Part shown: one piece after another, positions 29,379-38,718 of the stretch
Layout: each line of letters opens with the position of its first letter
Numbering within the stretch: the stretch's first letter is position 1
Assembly (NCBI RefSeq): GCF_003050615.1
Contig: NZ_NWBU01000010.1
Coordinates: 467,165-531,164, forward strand
Length of the DNA: 64,000 nt
Direction: 5' to 3'
DNA from: Sphingomonas oleivorans
GTDB lineage: Bacteria; Pseudomonadota; Alphaproteobacteria; Sphingomonadales; Sphingomonadaceae
Program-made: the position numbers and the translations under genes
Notes under the pieces: model-generated
What the model saw: only the letters and a program-made list of their open reading frames with translations
Database searches by the model: none
What the model was told of the DNA's origin: nothing

Positions 29379-30227
29379 TCAGGCGGCGCGCCGGCCTTCC
29401 ATCGCGCGCGCGACCGCCACATATTCCTCCACGCTCAACGTTTCGGCGCGGCGCTCGGGATCGATGCCCGTCTGGGCGAGCGCATCGAGCGCGCCGGGCA
29501 GGCCCTTCAGGCTCTGGCGGAGCATCTTGCGGCGCTGGCCGAAAGCGGCGGCGGTGAGCGACTCGATCGTGCGGACGGCCACGCCCTCGGGCGCCTCCGC
29601 CGGCACGACATGGATGATCGCCGACATCACCTTGGGCGGCGGCACGAAGGCCGAACGATGGACGGTGAAGGCGATGCTCGGCCGGGCGCGCCATTGGGCG
29701 AGCACGGCAAGCCGCCCATAGGCCGCGCTGCCGGGTTTTGCGACGATGCGCTCGGCCACTTCCTTCTGGAACATCAGCGTCAGCGAGCGCCACCAGGGTG
29801 GCCAGTCCACCGTCGTCAGCCAGCGGACGAACAGCGCGGTGCCGACATTATAGGGCAGGTTCGCCGCGATATGCGCGCCTTCGCCCGCCTCGGCGCGCTC
29901 GTCCACCGCGAGCGCGTCGCCATCGATCACGCGCAGCCGGCCGCCCGATGCCTCGGCCAGTTCGCCCAGCGGCGCAAGACAGCGCGGATCGCGCTCCACC
30001 GCGACCACCCGCGCGCCCGCGCCGAGCAGCGCACGGGTGAGTCCGCCGGGGCCGGGGCCGACTTCATAGACCGTCTCTCCGGCGAGCGGGCCGGGGACGC
30101 GCGCGATCCGGTCGAGAAGTTGGCCGTCGAGCAGGAAATTCTGGCCGAGCGCCTTCTGCGCGCTGAGGCCGTGGCGCGCGATCACCTCGCGCAACGGCGG
30201 GAGATCCCGCAGGCGATTGACGGTCAT
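29379..30227 (-). CDS. rsmA: 16S rRNA (adenine1518-N6/adenine1519-N6)-dimethyltransferase
   Basis: KsgA/RsmA dimethylates two adjacent adenines in the 3' hairpin of 16S rRNA late in 30S assembly. It has 282 residues. Motifs are [17 protein letters not shown], the SAM site [16 protein letters not shown], and motif [20 protein letters not shown]-terminal helical domain follows. The start overlaps the pdxA stop by four bases, so it is the last gene of lptD-surA-pdxA-rsmA, the same order as in E. coli. Confidence 0.95.
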   Translation of the reverse strand: MTVNRLRDLPPLREVIARHGLSAQKALGQNFLLDGQLLDRIARVPGPLAGETVYEVGPGPGGLTRALLGAGARVVAVERDPRCLAPLGELAEASGGRLRVIDGDALAVDERAEAGEGAHIAANLPYNVGTALFVRWLTTVDWPPWWRSLTLMFQKEVAERIVAKPGSAAYGRLAVLAQWRARPSIAFTVHRSAFVPPPKVMSAIIHVVPAEAPEGVAVRTIESLTAAAFGQRRKMLRQSLKGLPGALDALAQTGIDPERRAETLSVEEYVAVARAMEGRRAA

Positions 30228-31240
30228 GACGGCTGGCAGCGTGTTTCCGCGCAGGAGCCGGCCAGCGCGATCGCGGCGATCATCGCGCCGGGCTCGGCCT
30301 TGTTCTTGCCGGCAATGGCAAAGGCGGTGCCATGATCGGGCGCGGTGCGCACGATCGGCAGGCCGAGCGTCATGTTCACGCCTTCATCGAAATGGAGCGT
30401 CTTGAGCGGGATCAGCGCCTGATCATGATAGAGGCAGAGTGCGGCATCATATTCGGCCCGGGCGCGGGGATGGAACATCGTGTCGGCGGCGAGCGGGCCG
30501 ATTATGTTCATCCCCTCGGCGCGCAGCAGTTCGAGCGCGGGGGCGATGATGTCTATCTCCTCCCGGCCGAGCGCGCCGCTTTCGCCGGCATGGGGATTGA
30601 AGCCGGCCATGGCGAGGCGCGGCCGCTCTATGCCGAAATTGCGGATGAGGCCGCGTTCGGTCGTGCGCGCCTTCGCGACGATCAGATCGACCGAGAGGAG
30701 CCTGGCCACATCGCGTAGCGCGACATGGGTGGTGATCGGTACGGCGCGGAGCGTGGGGCCCGCCAGCATCATCACCACATTGTCGCGCGAAACGCCGCAC
30801 CGTTCGGCGACGAATTCGGTCTGCCCCGGATGGTTGAAACCGATCGAATAGAGCTGCGCCTTGGAGACGGGGCCCGTCACCAGCCCGCCGGCGACGCCCG
30901 AGCGCGCAAGGCCCACCGCCAGCTCCAGCGCATCGAGCGAGCAGCGCGCGCCGGCCATATTGGGCTCGCCCGGCACGATCGGCCCGGCATCCTCCACCTG
31001 GATCAGCGGCAGGGCATCGGCGAAATGGGTGGCTGCTTCGGCGGGATCGAAGATGCGGGCGATCGGCCCGTCCCATACCGCCTCGATCGAGCGTATGTCG
31101 CCGACCGCGAAGAAGGGGCGAAGGCCATGCGCCGCGCGCGCGGCCCAGGCCCTGGCGACGATCTCCGGCCCGATACCGGCTGGATCGCCGAGCGCCACGG
31201 CGAGGGGAGCGATGGCCGGACCAGCCGGAGCGGGGCTCAT
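30224..31240 (-). CDS. pdxA: 4-hydroxythreonine-4-phosphate dehydrogenase
   Basis: An NAD-dependent enzyme of pyridoxal phosphate biosynthesis that oxidises 4-phosphohydroxy-threonine before ring closure by PdxJ. It has 338 residues from ATG at 31240. It shows the family pattern [15 protein letters not shown] at the N-terminus, a zinc-binding His in [10 protein letters not shown], and later [27 protein letters not shown] (read in parts), with a further His ligand. ATG at 31240 lies 8 bases after the surA stop and begins just before homology; an in-frame start at 31270 would overlap surA. It is part of the envelope operon. Confidence 0.95.
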   Translation of the reverse strand: MSPAPAGPAIAPLAVALGDPAGIGPEIVARAWAARAAHGLRPFFAVGDIRSIEAVWDGPIARIFDPAEAATHFADALPLIQVEDAGPIVPGEPNMAGARCSLDALELAVGLARSGVAGGLVTGPVSKAQLYSIGFNHPGQTEFVAERCGVSRDNVVMMLAGPTLRAVPITTHVALRDVARLLSVDLIVAKARTTERGLIRNFGIERPRLAMAGFNPHAGESGALGREEIDIIAPALELLRAEGMNIIGPLAADTMFHPRARAEYDAALCLYHDQALIPLKTLHFDEGVNMTLGLPIVRTAPDHGTAFAIAGKNKAEPGAMIAAIALAGSCAETRCQPS

Positions 31241-31247
31241 CGCGCCT

Positions 31248-32606
31248 TCATCGATAGTCGACCACCGCATCGCGACGCAGATCGCGCAGATAGCGGCGCG
31301 CGCGACGGTTCACGCGCTCTTCCTCGATCTGCGCATAGATCTGATCGAAGGACGGGCCGGTGGCGACCTCCGGATCGTCGCGGCCGCACAGCACGAGCGC
31401 GCGGATGCCGTCGGTGAGCGAGCCGAAGGGCTGCGTCGCCTGGCCGATCTGGAGATTGAGCAGCAGTTCCTGGAGCGGGGCAGGCAGATCGCGCACCTTG
31501 ATCTGATCATTATCGACCACTTCGGCGCCGACCTTCGCGGCGACGTCATTGGCCTTGCCGCAGCCCTGAATGCCCTTCACCGCATTGGCAAAGGCTTCGA
31601 CCCGGGGCGTGACCTGCGCGCGGGTGGCGCCGGCCGGGAAGCTGATCGAAAGCTGCTTCAGGCTGAGCAGCGCATCGCGCGGATCGGCGGTGAGCACCTG
31701 CCGCTTGTCGATCAGCGCGATGATCGAATAGCCACCGGGGATCGCGATCGGATCGCTCACCTGACCGGCCTGGAGCGACTGCGCGGCGGCGGCGAGCGGC
31801 TCGGGAAGCTGCTCGCCGCGGACCCAGCCGAGATCGCCGCCGACGGCCGCGGTGGAGGCTTCCGAATATTGGCGGGCATAAGCGACGAAGGATGCGCCCT
31901 GACGCACCTGCTGGACGATGCGCTCGGCATTGGCGAGCGTCTCCGCATTGGTATCGGGCGTCGAGGAAAGATAGATTTCGCCGATGCGGAATTCCTGCGC
32001 GCCCTTCGACGCGTTGAGCCGGTCGATCACGCCGCGCACCTCTTCCTCGCCGACGTTCACGAAAGGCTCGATTCGGCGGCTGAGCAGGCGGCGCCAGGCG
32101 AGCTCGCCCTCGATCTGCCGCTTCATCGAGGCTTCGGACGAGCCCTGCTGGCGCAGATAGGCGGCGAAATCGGTCGGGCTGCGCTTGAAGTTGCCGGCGA
32201 CGCGGGCATAGGCCTGCTGGATCTCGGCAGGCGTGATCGTGATCTCGTGCGCCTTGGCTTCCTGGATCTGGAGCGTCTCGTCGATCAGGTTGCGCAGCAC
32301 CTGCAGCCTCAGCCGGTCGCGCTCCTCGCCCTCGATCCGCCCGCCATTGGCGGCGAGCACGAGGGCAAGGCGCTGATCGATGTCGGTATCGGTGATGATC
32401 GTGCCGTTGACGATCGCGGTCGCCTTGCGGACGGACGGATCGGCATGGCCGAATATGGTGAGGTCAGACGGCAGGTTCAATCCGTCGGCGCTGCTCGTCT
32501 GCGCCGGCGCCATGGCCGAAAGCGCCCCGAGCGCGACGGCGGTCCCGAAACCCGCCTTTGCCAGGCCCTTCCTGAACATCGATACTGTCACATCTATCCC
32601 GTTCAC
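31248..32606 (-). CDS. surA: Periplasmic peptidyl-prolyl isomerase/chaperone SurA
   Basis: A periplasmic chaperone that escorts outer-membrane proteins, LptD among them, to the BAM complex. It has 452 residues: a signal peptide (to about 36), a SurA N-terminal domain (about 50-180: IVNGTIITDTDIDQRLAL), a first parvulin domain (about 205-305, with GGDLGWVRGEQLPEPL), and a second degenerate parvulin-like region to the end. The GTG at 32606 gives the longest reading; GTG at 32591 or ATG at 32579 are alternatives, and none has a strong ribosome site. It lies 53 bases after lptD and immediately before pdxA. Confidence 0.9.
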   Translation of the reverse strand: MNGIDVTVSMFRKGLAKAGFGTAVALGALSAMAPAQTSSADGLNLPSDLTIFGHADPSVRKATAIVNGTIITDTDIDQRLALVLAANGGRIEGEERDRLRLQVLRNLIDETLQIQEAKAHEITITPAEIQQAYARVAGNFKRSPTDFAAYLRQQGSSEASMKRQIEGELAWRRLLSRRIEPFVNVGEEEVRGVIDRLNASKGAQEFRIGEIYLSSTPDTNAETLANAERIVQQVRQGASFVAYARQYSEASTAAVGGDLGWVRGEQLPEPLAAAAQSLQAGQVSDPIAIPGGYSIIALIDKRQVLTADPRDALLSLKQLSISFPAGATRAQVTPRVEAFANAVKGIQGCGKANDVAAKVGAEVVDNDQIKVRDLPAPLQELLLNLQIGQATQPFGSLTDGIRALVLCGRDDPEVATGPSFDQIYAQIEEERVNRRARRYLRDLRRDAVVDYR

Positions 32607-32659
32607 TGATTTCGCTTGCCTGTGATGCCGATGCTACGCCCGGATCGCTGAATGCACGC

Positions 32660-34915
32660 TTAGCGGCCGATGTTCTTGAGCGCCAGCCTCAGGAGGAAGG
32701 TGCTGCCGCGCCGCGCGTCGCCGGTCTGCGCATAATCGCGCCGCCAGGTGACTCCCATCTCGAAACAATCATCCGCATAGAGCAGGCCGACCCGGTTGCG
32801 AATCGGCTGATAGCCATCCGCCCGCGACAGCGGATCCTCGCCCCGGCCCGTCAGATCGACGACGGTGGAGCCGAAGATCGACCAGTAGCGCGCGAGCTGG
32901 AGCCGGCCGCCGAGGCGTATTTCCTCCCGATCGCGCAGATCCTCGATCGCCGGATCGATGTCGCGGTTGAGCCGGAGATAGCCGAGGCTGACATAGGTCC
33001 GGCGTGTGCCGATCGTGGCGTCGACCTCGTTGCGGCGGACGGCGAGACTGGTCTTGTCGAGGCGGAAGCGCTCGGTCAGCTCGACGAATCGGCCGTAACG
33101 CAGCGTGAGGCGGCCGACGATATCGGAGAAGCGGCCGGACAGGCCCGTGCCCGCCGGCAATATGATCTCCCGATCCGCCAGCCTGTAGCTCTGGCCGATC
33201 ACGCCGCGGATCGACAGGCGCGGGCGATCGAAGGCCCATTCGGCGCCATAGGTGGCGCGGCTGCCATCTTCCCACCTGTCATAGCCGGGGAAGCGATTGA
33301 GCGCGAAGAGATTGGAATCCTCGAGATCGACCGCGCGGGCATCCTCGTTGGGCACGCGCAGATTGGCGATGTTCGGCGCGGCGACGAGCTGGAAACGCGG
33401 CGTGAGGCGCTGCGTGCCGCCGAGCAGCTCGCCGACGAAGGGCCAGCGTATGTCCGCCGCCAGCGCCGCGATGCCGCGCCCCGACCAGCCGTCATCGCCG
33501 CGATAGCTGATCGTCGTGGTCTCGAGAATATCGCTCGTATGATAGAGGTCGGCCCGGGCATAGCCGGTCAGCGTCAGTTCCTGGCCCAGCCCCGTGAAGC
33601 GGCGCATGTCCCAGCGCAGGCCGGCGAAGGCGCGCTGCGTATCCTGCCCTTCCGTGCGCAATATGCCGAGGCTGTTGAGCTGCAGCTCGAAGCGGCCGCC
33701 CGCCCAGGGATCATCGAATCGCCGGCGATAGTCGATCGCGGGAAGCGCGATCGGCTGCTGGCCCTGATCCGCCCCGGCGCGCAGCGTCTGCACCGCCCAG
33801 CCGGCGATCGACAGATAGCTGTCCCGCGTGATGCGCTCCGCATTGATGCCGGAACGCAGCCGGTCGTCATCCGAAATATCGTAGCGGCGCAGGAAGGTCC
33901 GGTCGGTCGAATAGCGGGCAGTGCCGGTGATGCTCCAGTCGGGATCGAGCTGGAAGCGGCCATTGGCGTCGAAATAGGCGCGAATGCCGCGATCCCCGTC
34001 CATGCCCGGCGTGGCCTGCAGCGTCGCCGGCAGGCGCGAGCCATGCGTGATGAAGCCGCCGACCTGATAGGCGCCGAGCGAATTCAGCTCGCGATATTGC
34101 GCTTCGAGCGCCGGCTTCACCTTGCTGTAGACATGGGGCGTGATCGTCAGATCGCGATTGGGCGCGATCTGGAGATAATAAGGCAGCGAAAGCTCGGCGC
34201 CGTTCACGCGGCTGATCCGCACGTCCGGCATGAGGAGACCGGAGGCGCCGCCCCGCTGGCTGCCATCCGGATGCGAGAAGCCCGGCAGCCAGAGGATCGG
34301 CACGCCCATGAAGCTGAAACGCGTATCGCGATAGGATATGCGGTGCTTGATCGGATTGTGGACCACGCGCACCGCCGTGATCTTCCAGATCGGCTCCTTG
34401 GGACAGCCTTCGGAATCGACCACGGCGCAGGGCGTATAGGCCGCCCGCTCCAGCGTTGTGATCTCATTGGCGCGGGTCGCCCGTTGCGCCGCCAGCCGGC
34501 CGCCATCTTCCAGCACGAGCAGGAGATTTTCGACGACGCCGTCCTTCAGCGTGTCGGTCAGATCGACGCTGTCGCCATAGAGCGTATCGCCGCCGGGACT
34601 GGTGACAGCGACATTGCCCTCCGCGCGGACCTGCGCTGTCTTGCGATTCCAGATGACCTTGTCCGCGCGCAGCCGATAGCCGGCGCGGAGCATGCGCACA
34701 TCGCCCGTCGCGGTGACGATATCCGCCTCGCTGTCATAATCGAGGCTGCCGGCGCTGAACGTCACTTCCTCTTCGCTGGCGGGCGGCGGCGGGCCGGCCT
34801 GATCGGGCGTAGGCGGCGGTGCGGGACGGTCGCCAAGCTGCTGGGCGAAGGCGGAGGACGCCGCAACCAGCGCGAGGGGCAGCGCCGTCATCAGGAAAAG
34901 TGTGTTCTTGTTCAC
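32660..34915 (-). CDS. lptD: LPS-assembly protein LptD
   Basis: An outer-membrane protein that, with lipoprotein LptE, inserts lipopolysaccharide into the outer leaflet. It has 751 residues: a signal peptide (1-24, ending SSAFAQ), an OstA-like N-terminal beta-jellyroll (about 50-190, with SLDYDSEADIVTATGDV and AEGNVAVTSPGG), and a large C-terminal barrel (about 220-751). Two cysteines (VVDSEGCPKEP region and earlier CAVV) sit at the jellyroll/barrel junction, as do the disulfide cysteines of LptD. The start is GTG at 34915 with GGGG about six bases upstream. It heads the operon lptD-surA-pdxA-rsmA and is divergent from pepA. Confidence 0.93.
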   Translation of the reverse strand: MNKNTLFLMTALPLALVAASSAFAQQLGDRPAPPPTPDQAGPPPPASEEEVTFSAGSLDYDSEADIVTATGDVRMLRAGYRLRADKVIWNRKTAQVRAEGNVAVTSPGGDTLYGDSVDLTDTLKDGVVENLLLVLEDGGRLAAQRATRANEITTLERAAYTPCAVVDSEGCPKEPIWKITAVRVVHNPIKHRISYRDTRFSFMGVPILWLPGFSHPDGSQRGGASGLLMPDVRISRVNGAELSLPYYLQIAPNRDLTITPHVYSKVKPALEAQYRELNSLGAYQVGGFITHGSRLPATLQATPGMDGDRGIRAYFDANGRFQLDPDWSITGTARYSTDRTFLRRYDISDDDRLRSGINAERITRDSYLSIAGWAVQTLRAGADQGQQPIALPAIDYRRRFDDPWAGGRFELQLNSLGILRTEGQDTQRAFAGLRWDMRRFTGLGQELTLTGYARADLYHTSDILETTTISYRGDDGWSGRGIAALAADIRWPFVGELLGGTQRLTPRFQLVAAPNIANLRVPNEDARAVDLEDSNLFALNRFPGYDRWEDGSRATYGAEWAFDRPRLSIRGVIGQSYRLADREIILPAGTGLSGRFSDIVGRLTLRYGRFVELTERFRLDKTSLAVRRNEVDATIGTRRTYVSLGYLRLNRDIDPAIEDLRDREEIRLGGRLQLARYWSIFGSTVVDLTGRGEDPLSRADGYQPIRNRVGLLYADDCFEMGVTWRRDYAQTGDARRGSTFLLRLALKNIGR

Positions 34916-35010
34916 ATTGCCCCACGATACACGGCTGCGCGACGGACCGCCTATCGCACAGCGGCGTGCCCTGCAATCGCCCTCGGCAAGACGATGACAC
35001 GCCTTATCTT

Positions 35011-35039
35011 TTGAAAGCGGCGAAAGCTGCGCCTAGATA
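35011..35039 (+). promoter_or_regulatory. Probable sigma70-type promoter of pepA
   Basis: TTGAAA (35011-35016) and TAGATA (35034-35039) are separated by exactly 17 bases, 29 bases before the TTG start. This predicts a leader of about 23 bases containing GAAAGGTG as a ribosome site. Confidence 0.65.
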
Positions 35040-35068
35040 GCGGCGATAACAGCCTGAAAGGTGTTTCG

Positions 35069-36559
35069 TTGATCAAGGTCGAATTTGCTGCTGCCTGCCC
35101 GAGCGGAGCCCATGTCCTCGTCCTTCCCGTAACCTCGCCGGATGCGGCGGCCGGTCGTTTCCCGGCGGGCCATGAGGCCGCCGCCGACCTTGCGAAGCGC
35201 AGTGCCACGGCGGCGCGCTTCGGCGGCGAGGCCGGATCGATCCTCGAACTGTTCGTGCCCGAGGCGGAAGGCGCGCGGCGCGTGCTGTTCGCGGGCGTGG
35301 GTGCCGCGGCCAATGGCGAGGGGACCGCCGCCGAGCAACTCGGTGCGGCGGTGGTCGCGCGGCTGCTGACGTCCGGCGAAAATCGGGTGGTGATAGACCT
35401 TACGGCGCTTGGGCTGGGCGATCCGGCCGATTTTGCGGCGCGCGTCGGCCTCGGCGCGAAGCTCCGTTCCTGGCGGCACGACATTTATCGCACCAAGCTT
35501 CCCGCCAAGGCGAAGCCGAGTCTCGCCGAACTGGTGATCGTCGGCGGCGGCGAGAGGGCGGATGCCGCCTGGGCGCGGCAGGATGCGGTGGCGGAAGGCG
35601 TCGCCTTCACGCGCATGCTGGTCGCGGAGCCGGCCAACATCATCTATCCTGAAAGCTTCGTCGAGCGTTGCCGCGAACTGGAAGCGCTGGGTGTCCAGAT
35701 CGAGACTCTGGACGAGGACCAGATGCGTGCGGCGGGCATGGGTGCCTTGCTCGGCGTGTCGCAGGGCTCGGCGCGGCCGGCGCGGCTGCTTGTCCTGCGC
35801 TGGGACGGTACGGACGGCGCCGAGGCCGAGCCCGTCGCCTTCGTCGGCAAGGGCGTAACCTTCGACACGGGCGGCATCTCCATCAAGCCGGCGGCCGGCA
35901 TGGAGGATATGAAGTGGGACATGGGCGGGGCCGGCGCGGTCGCGGGCGCGATCAAGGCGCTCGCCGCGCGCAAGGCCAGGGCGCATGTCGTCGGCATTTG
36001 CGGGCTGGTCGAGAATATGCCTTCGGGTACGGCGCAGCGGCCGGGCGATGTGGTCAGCACCATGTCCGGCCAGACGGTGGAGGTGATCAACACCGACGCG
36101 GAAGGCCGTCTTGTCCTGTGCGACGCGCTCACCTGGGTCCAGCGGCGGTTCAAGCCGAAGACGATCGTCGATCTGGCGACCTTGACGGGCGCGATGATCA
36201 TCGCGCTCGGCCATGAATATGGCGGGCTCTTTTCGAACAGCGACGATCTGGCGGACCAATTGACCGCAGCAGGGCGCAAGACGGGCGACCAGCTCTGGCG
36301 GATGCCGCTCGGCGATCCCTATGACAAGCTGATCGAATCGCAGATTGCGGACATGAAGAATGTCGGCCCCCGCCCGGGCGGATCGATCACGGCGGCGCAA
36401 TTCCTGCTGCGCTATATCGAGGAAGGCGTCCGCTGGGCGCATCTCGACATTGCCGGCATGGTCTGGGCGGCAAAGCCGGGCCTGCTGTGGGACAAGGGCG
36501 CCACCGGCTATGGCGTGCGCCTGCTCGATCGTTTGGTGGCGGACAATTTCGAGAAATGA
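35069..36559 (+). CDS. pepA: Leucyl aminopeptidase (M17)
   Basis: A cytosolic dizinc aminopeptidase that forms hexamers; in E. coli it also binds DNA in Xer recombination. It has 496 residues. The N-terminal domain (to about 160) is followed by the catalytic domain with FVGKGVTFDTGGISIKPA (metal Lys and Asp) and the signature NTDAEGRLVL with Asp, Glu and catalytic Arg. The start is TTG at 35069; the sequence MIKVEFAAACPSG then begins the first strand. It has its own promoter at 35011-35039 and is divergent from lptD. holC follows after an 86-base gap with two hairpins. Confidence 0.93.
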   Translation: MIKVEFAAACPSGAHVLVLPVTSPDAAAGRFPAGHEAAADLAKRSATAARFGGEAGSILELFVPEAEGARRVLFAGVGAAANGEGTAAEQLGAAVVARLLTSGENRVVIDLTALGLGDPADFAARVGLGAKLRSWRHDIYRTKLPAKAKPSLAELVIVGGGERADAAWARQDAVAEGVAFTRMLVAEPANIIYPESFVERCRELEALGVQIETLDEDQMRAAGMGALLGVSQGSARPARLLVLRWDGTDGAEAEPVAFVGKGVTFDTGGISIKPAAGMEDMKWDMGGAGAVAGAIKALAARKARAHVVGICGLVENMPSGTAQRPGDVVSTMSGQTVEVINTDAEGRLVLCDALTWVQRRFKPKTIVDLATLTGAMIIALGHEYGGLFSNSDDLADQLTAAGRKTGDQLWRMPLGDPYDKLIESQIADMKNVGPRPGGSITAAQFLLRYIEEGVRWAHLDIAGMVWAAKPGLLWDKGATGYGVRLLDRLVADNFEK

Positions 36560-36564
36560 GATCG

Positions 36565-36619
36565 TCCCGGCGCGACGCCGGGGCTTCGAGACGTAAGACC
36601 GTCCCGGCAGGCGCCGGGA
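36565..36619. repeat. Two tandem GC-rich hairpins between pepA and holC
   Basis: The first hairpin has arms CCCGGCG (36566-36572) and CGCCGGG (36576-36582) around CGA. The second has arms TCCCGGC (36602-36608) and GCCGGGA (36613-36619) around AGGC. Both perfect 7-bp stems share the GTCCCGGC core and sit 33-36 bases apart, so they look like copies of one palindromic unit. No T tract follows. Confidence 0.6.
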
Positions 36620-36645
36620 TGGGAGGCATCGGACGGAGGGATGCG

Positions 36646-37083
36646 GTGCAGGTCGATTTCTACCACCTTGCCGCAACCCCCGTGGAGCGCGTGGTGCAGC
36701 GGATCGCCGAGCGCGTCCTGAGCGATGGCGGCCGGCTGCTGGTCGTCGCCGGGGATGAGGGCGTGGCGGGCAGGCTCGACGCCTATCTGTGGGACTATGC
36801 GCCCGATAGCTTCCTGCCGCATGGCCGGGCCGGGCAGGGTGGGGAGGCGGATCAGCCGGTGCTGATCGGAACCTCGCCCGATCCGCTCAATGGCGCCAGG
36901 CAGATCGCGTTGGTGGATGGCATCTGGCGGGACGAGGCGCTGGCGTTCGATCGCGCCTTTCATTTCTTCGACGACACGACGATCGGCGCGGCGCGCGCCG
37001 CCTGGAAGACGTTGGGCGGTCGCGAGGATGTCGAGCGGCGCTTCTGGAAGCAGGAGGACGGGCGCTGGAAGCAGATCGCCTGA
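36646..37083 (+). CDS. holC: DNA polymerase III chi subunit
   Basis: Part of the clamp-loader accessory complex that contacts single-strand binding protein. It has 145 residues. The family start [16 protein letters not shown] and a central block [16 protein letters not shown] are recognisable, ending with [14 protein letters not shown]. The start is GTG at 36646 with GGACGGAGGG just upstream; in-frame codons further 5' fall in the hairpin region and have no homology. The pepA-holC order is common in Proteobacteria. ndk follows 95 bases later. Confidence 0.88.
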   Translation: MQVDFYHLAATPVERVVQRIAERVLSDGGRLLVVAGDEGVAGRLDAYLWDYAPDSFLPHGRAGQGGEADQPVLIGTSPDPLNGARQIALVDGIWRDEALAFDRAFHFFDDTTIGAARAAWKTLGGREDVERRFWKQEDGRWKQIA

Positions 37084-37100
37084 TGCTGTGCCGGGCCGGC

Positions 37101-37129
37101 TTGCGGATGAAAGCGCCAGCGGCTAGGGA
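37101..37129 (+). promoter_or_regulatory. Possible promoter of ndk
   Basis: TTGCGG (37101-37106) and TAGGGA (37124-37129) are spaced by 17 bases and lie 50 bases before the ndk ATG. The match to consensus is partial. Confidence 0.4.
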
Positions 37130-37178
37130 CGCGGCCACTTTCCGATCCTGTCAACTTCAATATGGAGACCGCTCGGCC

Positions 37179-37601
37179 ATGGCGACCGAACGCACTTTTT
37201 CGATCATCAAGCCCGATGCCACCCGTCGCAACCTGACGGGCGCCGTGACCGCCAAGCTGGAGGAAGCCGGCCTGCGCGTCGTCGCGTCCAAGCGCCTGCA
37301 GCTCAGCAAGGAGCAGGCCGAGGGCTTCTATGCGGTGCACAAGGAGCGGCCCTTCTTCAACGATCTCGTCAGCTTCATGATCTCCGGCCCGGTGGTCGTG
37401 CAGGTGCTGGAGGGCGAGAATGCCGTCCTGAAGAATCGCGAAGTGATGGGCGCCACCAACCCGGCCAATGCCGAGCCGGGCACGATCCGCAAGGAATTCG
37501 CCGAATCGATCGAGGCCAATTCGGTCCATGGTTCGGACTCGCTCGAAAATGCCGCGATCGAGATCGCCTATTTCTTCAAGCCGGAAGAAATTGTCGGCTG
37601 A
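37179..37601 (+). CDS. ndk: Nucleoside diphosphate kinase
   Basis: A cytosolic enzyme that balances nucleoside triphosphates by a ping-pong transfer through a phosphohistidine. It has 140 residues. N-terminal [16 protein letters not shown], and the active-site signature NSVHGSDS with His117. ATG at 37179 is set by homology and by GGAGAC about ten bases upstream; upstream in-frame ATGs lie in the spacer. It is monocistronic, followed by a convergent hypothetical gene. Confidence 0.96.
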   Translation: MATERTFSIIKPDATRRNLTGAVTAKLEEAGLRVVASKRLQLSKEQAEGFYAVHKERPFFNDLVSFMISGPVVVQVLEGENAVLKNREVMGATNPANAEPGTIRKEFAESIEANSVHGSDSLENAAIEIAYFFKPEEIVG

Positions 37602-37661
37602 TTGCTGAAAGAGGTTCCTCACGCTCGGCGCTCAAGATGAGCGCGCTGAATGAGGCGCCGC

Positions 37662-38309
37662 TTACGGCCTGACGCTCTTCGGATGCCGGGCCTTCCATAG
37701 CGCATCGAGGCGGGCGGGCACGGATTTTGCGTCCGCCCGCCCGATGAGCGACAGGCCGCGCAGGCGGACCTCGCTTCCGCCAAGGAAGCTCCCCTCCACG
37801 ACATAGCCGATATCGTAGAGCGCGATATCCTCGTGCAGCGCACCGCCGCCCAGGAAACGGGTGGCGATCGCGATCGGCAGGCGCTCGTCGCCCTGGCTAT
37901 CCTCGCTCCGCCCGGCGGCGCGGCGCGCTTTCCGCAGCGCGCTATCGAACCAGTCGCCTTCGATCCGCGCATTCCCGGTCGTCTCGACCGGATCGACCGC
38001 GAGCGCGCCGGGGAAACGGATCGTCTGGCTCTGGATCGTCTGGTCATCGCGGAGCGGCGCAAGGGCGATGCTCTCGCCATCCCGGGCGGGCGTGCCCCGG
38101 AGCAACAGCGTCGCGGCAGCGCGATCGGCCTTGCGCGCGCTGGCGTCGCGCTCCGCCTCGGCATTGCTGCGTTCGCTATAGCTGTTCCAGAAGGTAAGGG
38201 CGGAAATCGCCACTGCGGCGACCGCCAGCACCTCGCCGAGCGTAAGCCAGCGGCGGCGGATCGCGGCGGCTTCGGCGGCCTGTTGCCTGGGCGTCTGTTC
38301 CTGGGCCAT
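37662..38309 (-). CDS. Hypothetical membrane-anchored protein
   Basis: I do not recognise a family. The product is 215 residues. A basic, Ala-rich cytoplasmic N-terminus (1-21) precedes one hydrophobic helix (about 25-42, LGEVLAVAAVAISALTF). A helical segment rich in Arg/Ala/Glu (about 47-70) follows, then a soluble beta-rich domain. With one anchor it should face the periplasm. It is convergent with ndk (60-base gap) and 43 bases downstream of nothing on its own strand, so it is probably monocistronic. A GCGCTC/GAGCGC inverted repeat near 37629 lies beyond its stop. Confidence 0.7.
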   Translation of the reverse strand: MAQEQTPRQQAAEAAAIRRRWLTLGEVLAVAAVAISALTFWNSYSERSNAEAERDASARKADRAAATLLLRGTPARDGESIALAPLRDDQTIQSQTIRFPGALAVDPVETTGNARIEGDWFDSALRKARRAAGRSEDSQGDERLPIAIATRFLGGGALHEDIALYDIGYVVEGSFLGGSEVRLRGLSLIGRADAKSVPARLDALWKARHPKSVRP

Positions 38310-38352
38310 GAACGGCTGCTGCTCCCGGACTGAAGGCAGGAAGATAGGCGTT

Positions 38353-38718
38353 TCAGATCATCCCGGCCAGCTTGCGCGGGGCGGCGAGCCGCCAGCTCGT
38401 CCGGATACGATCCTCGACATGATCCCAGTCGACCGGCCCATGATCGAGCCGCAGCCCGACCCAGCCGGCGGGGCCGATATAGGCGGGCCGATAATAGAGA
38501 TCGGGATCGGATTCGATCAGCATCGCCTGTTCCTCCAGTCCCGACGTCTTGACGCAGACGGAGGTGATGCCGTCGCCATGATGATCGTCGAGGAAATAGA
38601 CGAACATCTTTCCCGAGACGGAGAAGGCCGGCGTGCCGTGCGACAGCTTCGTCGCGGTGGCGGGCAGAGCGAGGCAGAGGCGCGAGACCTGGTCGAGAAG
38701 CGCCTGAGCCGTCGTCAT
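38353..38718 (-). CDS. MmcQ/YjbR-family DNA-binding-fold protein
   Basis: A small cytosolic protein of 121 residues with the CyaY-like fold of the MmcQ/YjbR family, whose molecular role is unclear. The family pattern is visible in LCLALPATATKLSHGTPAFSV, a central KMFVYFLDDHH strand, and the C-terminal WVGLRLDHGPVDWDHVEDRI with SWRLAAPRKLA. ATG at 38718 overlaps the purN stop by four bases, so it is cotranscribed as the last gene of purM-purN-mmcQ. No link to purine synthesis is known. Confidence 0.85.
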   Translation of the reverse strand: MTTAQALLDQVSRLCLALPATATKLSHGTPAFSVSGKMFVYFLDDHHGDGITSVCVKTSGLEEQAMLIESDPDLYYRPAYIGPAGWVGLRLDHGPVDWDHVEDRIRTSWRLAAPRKLAGMI

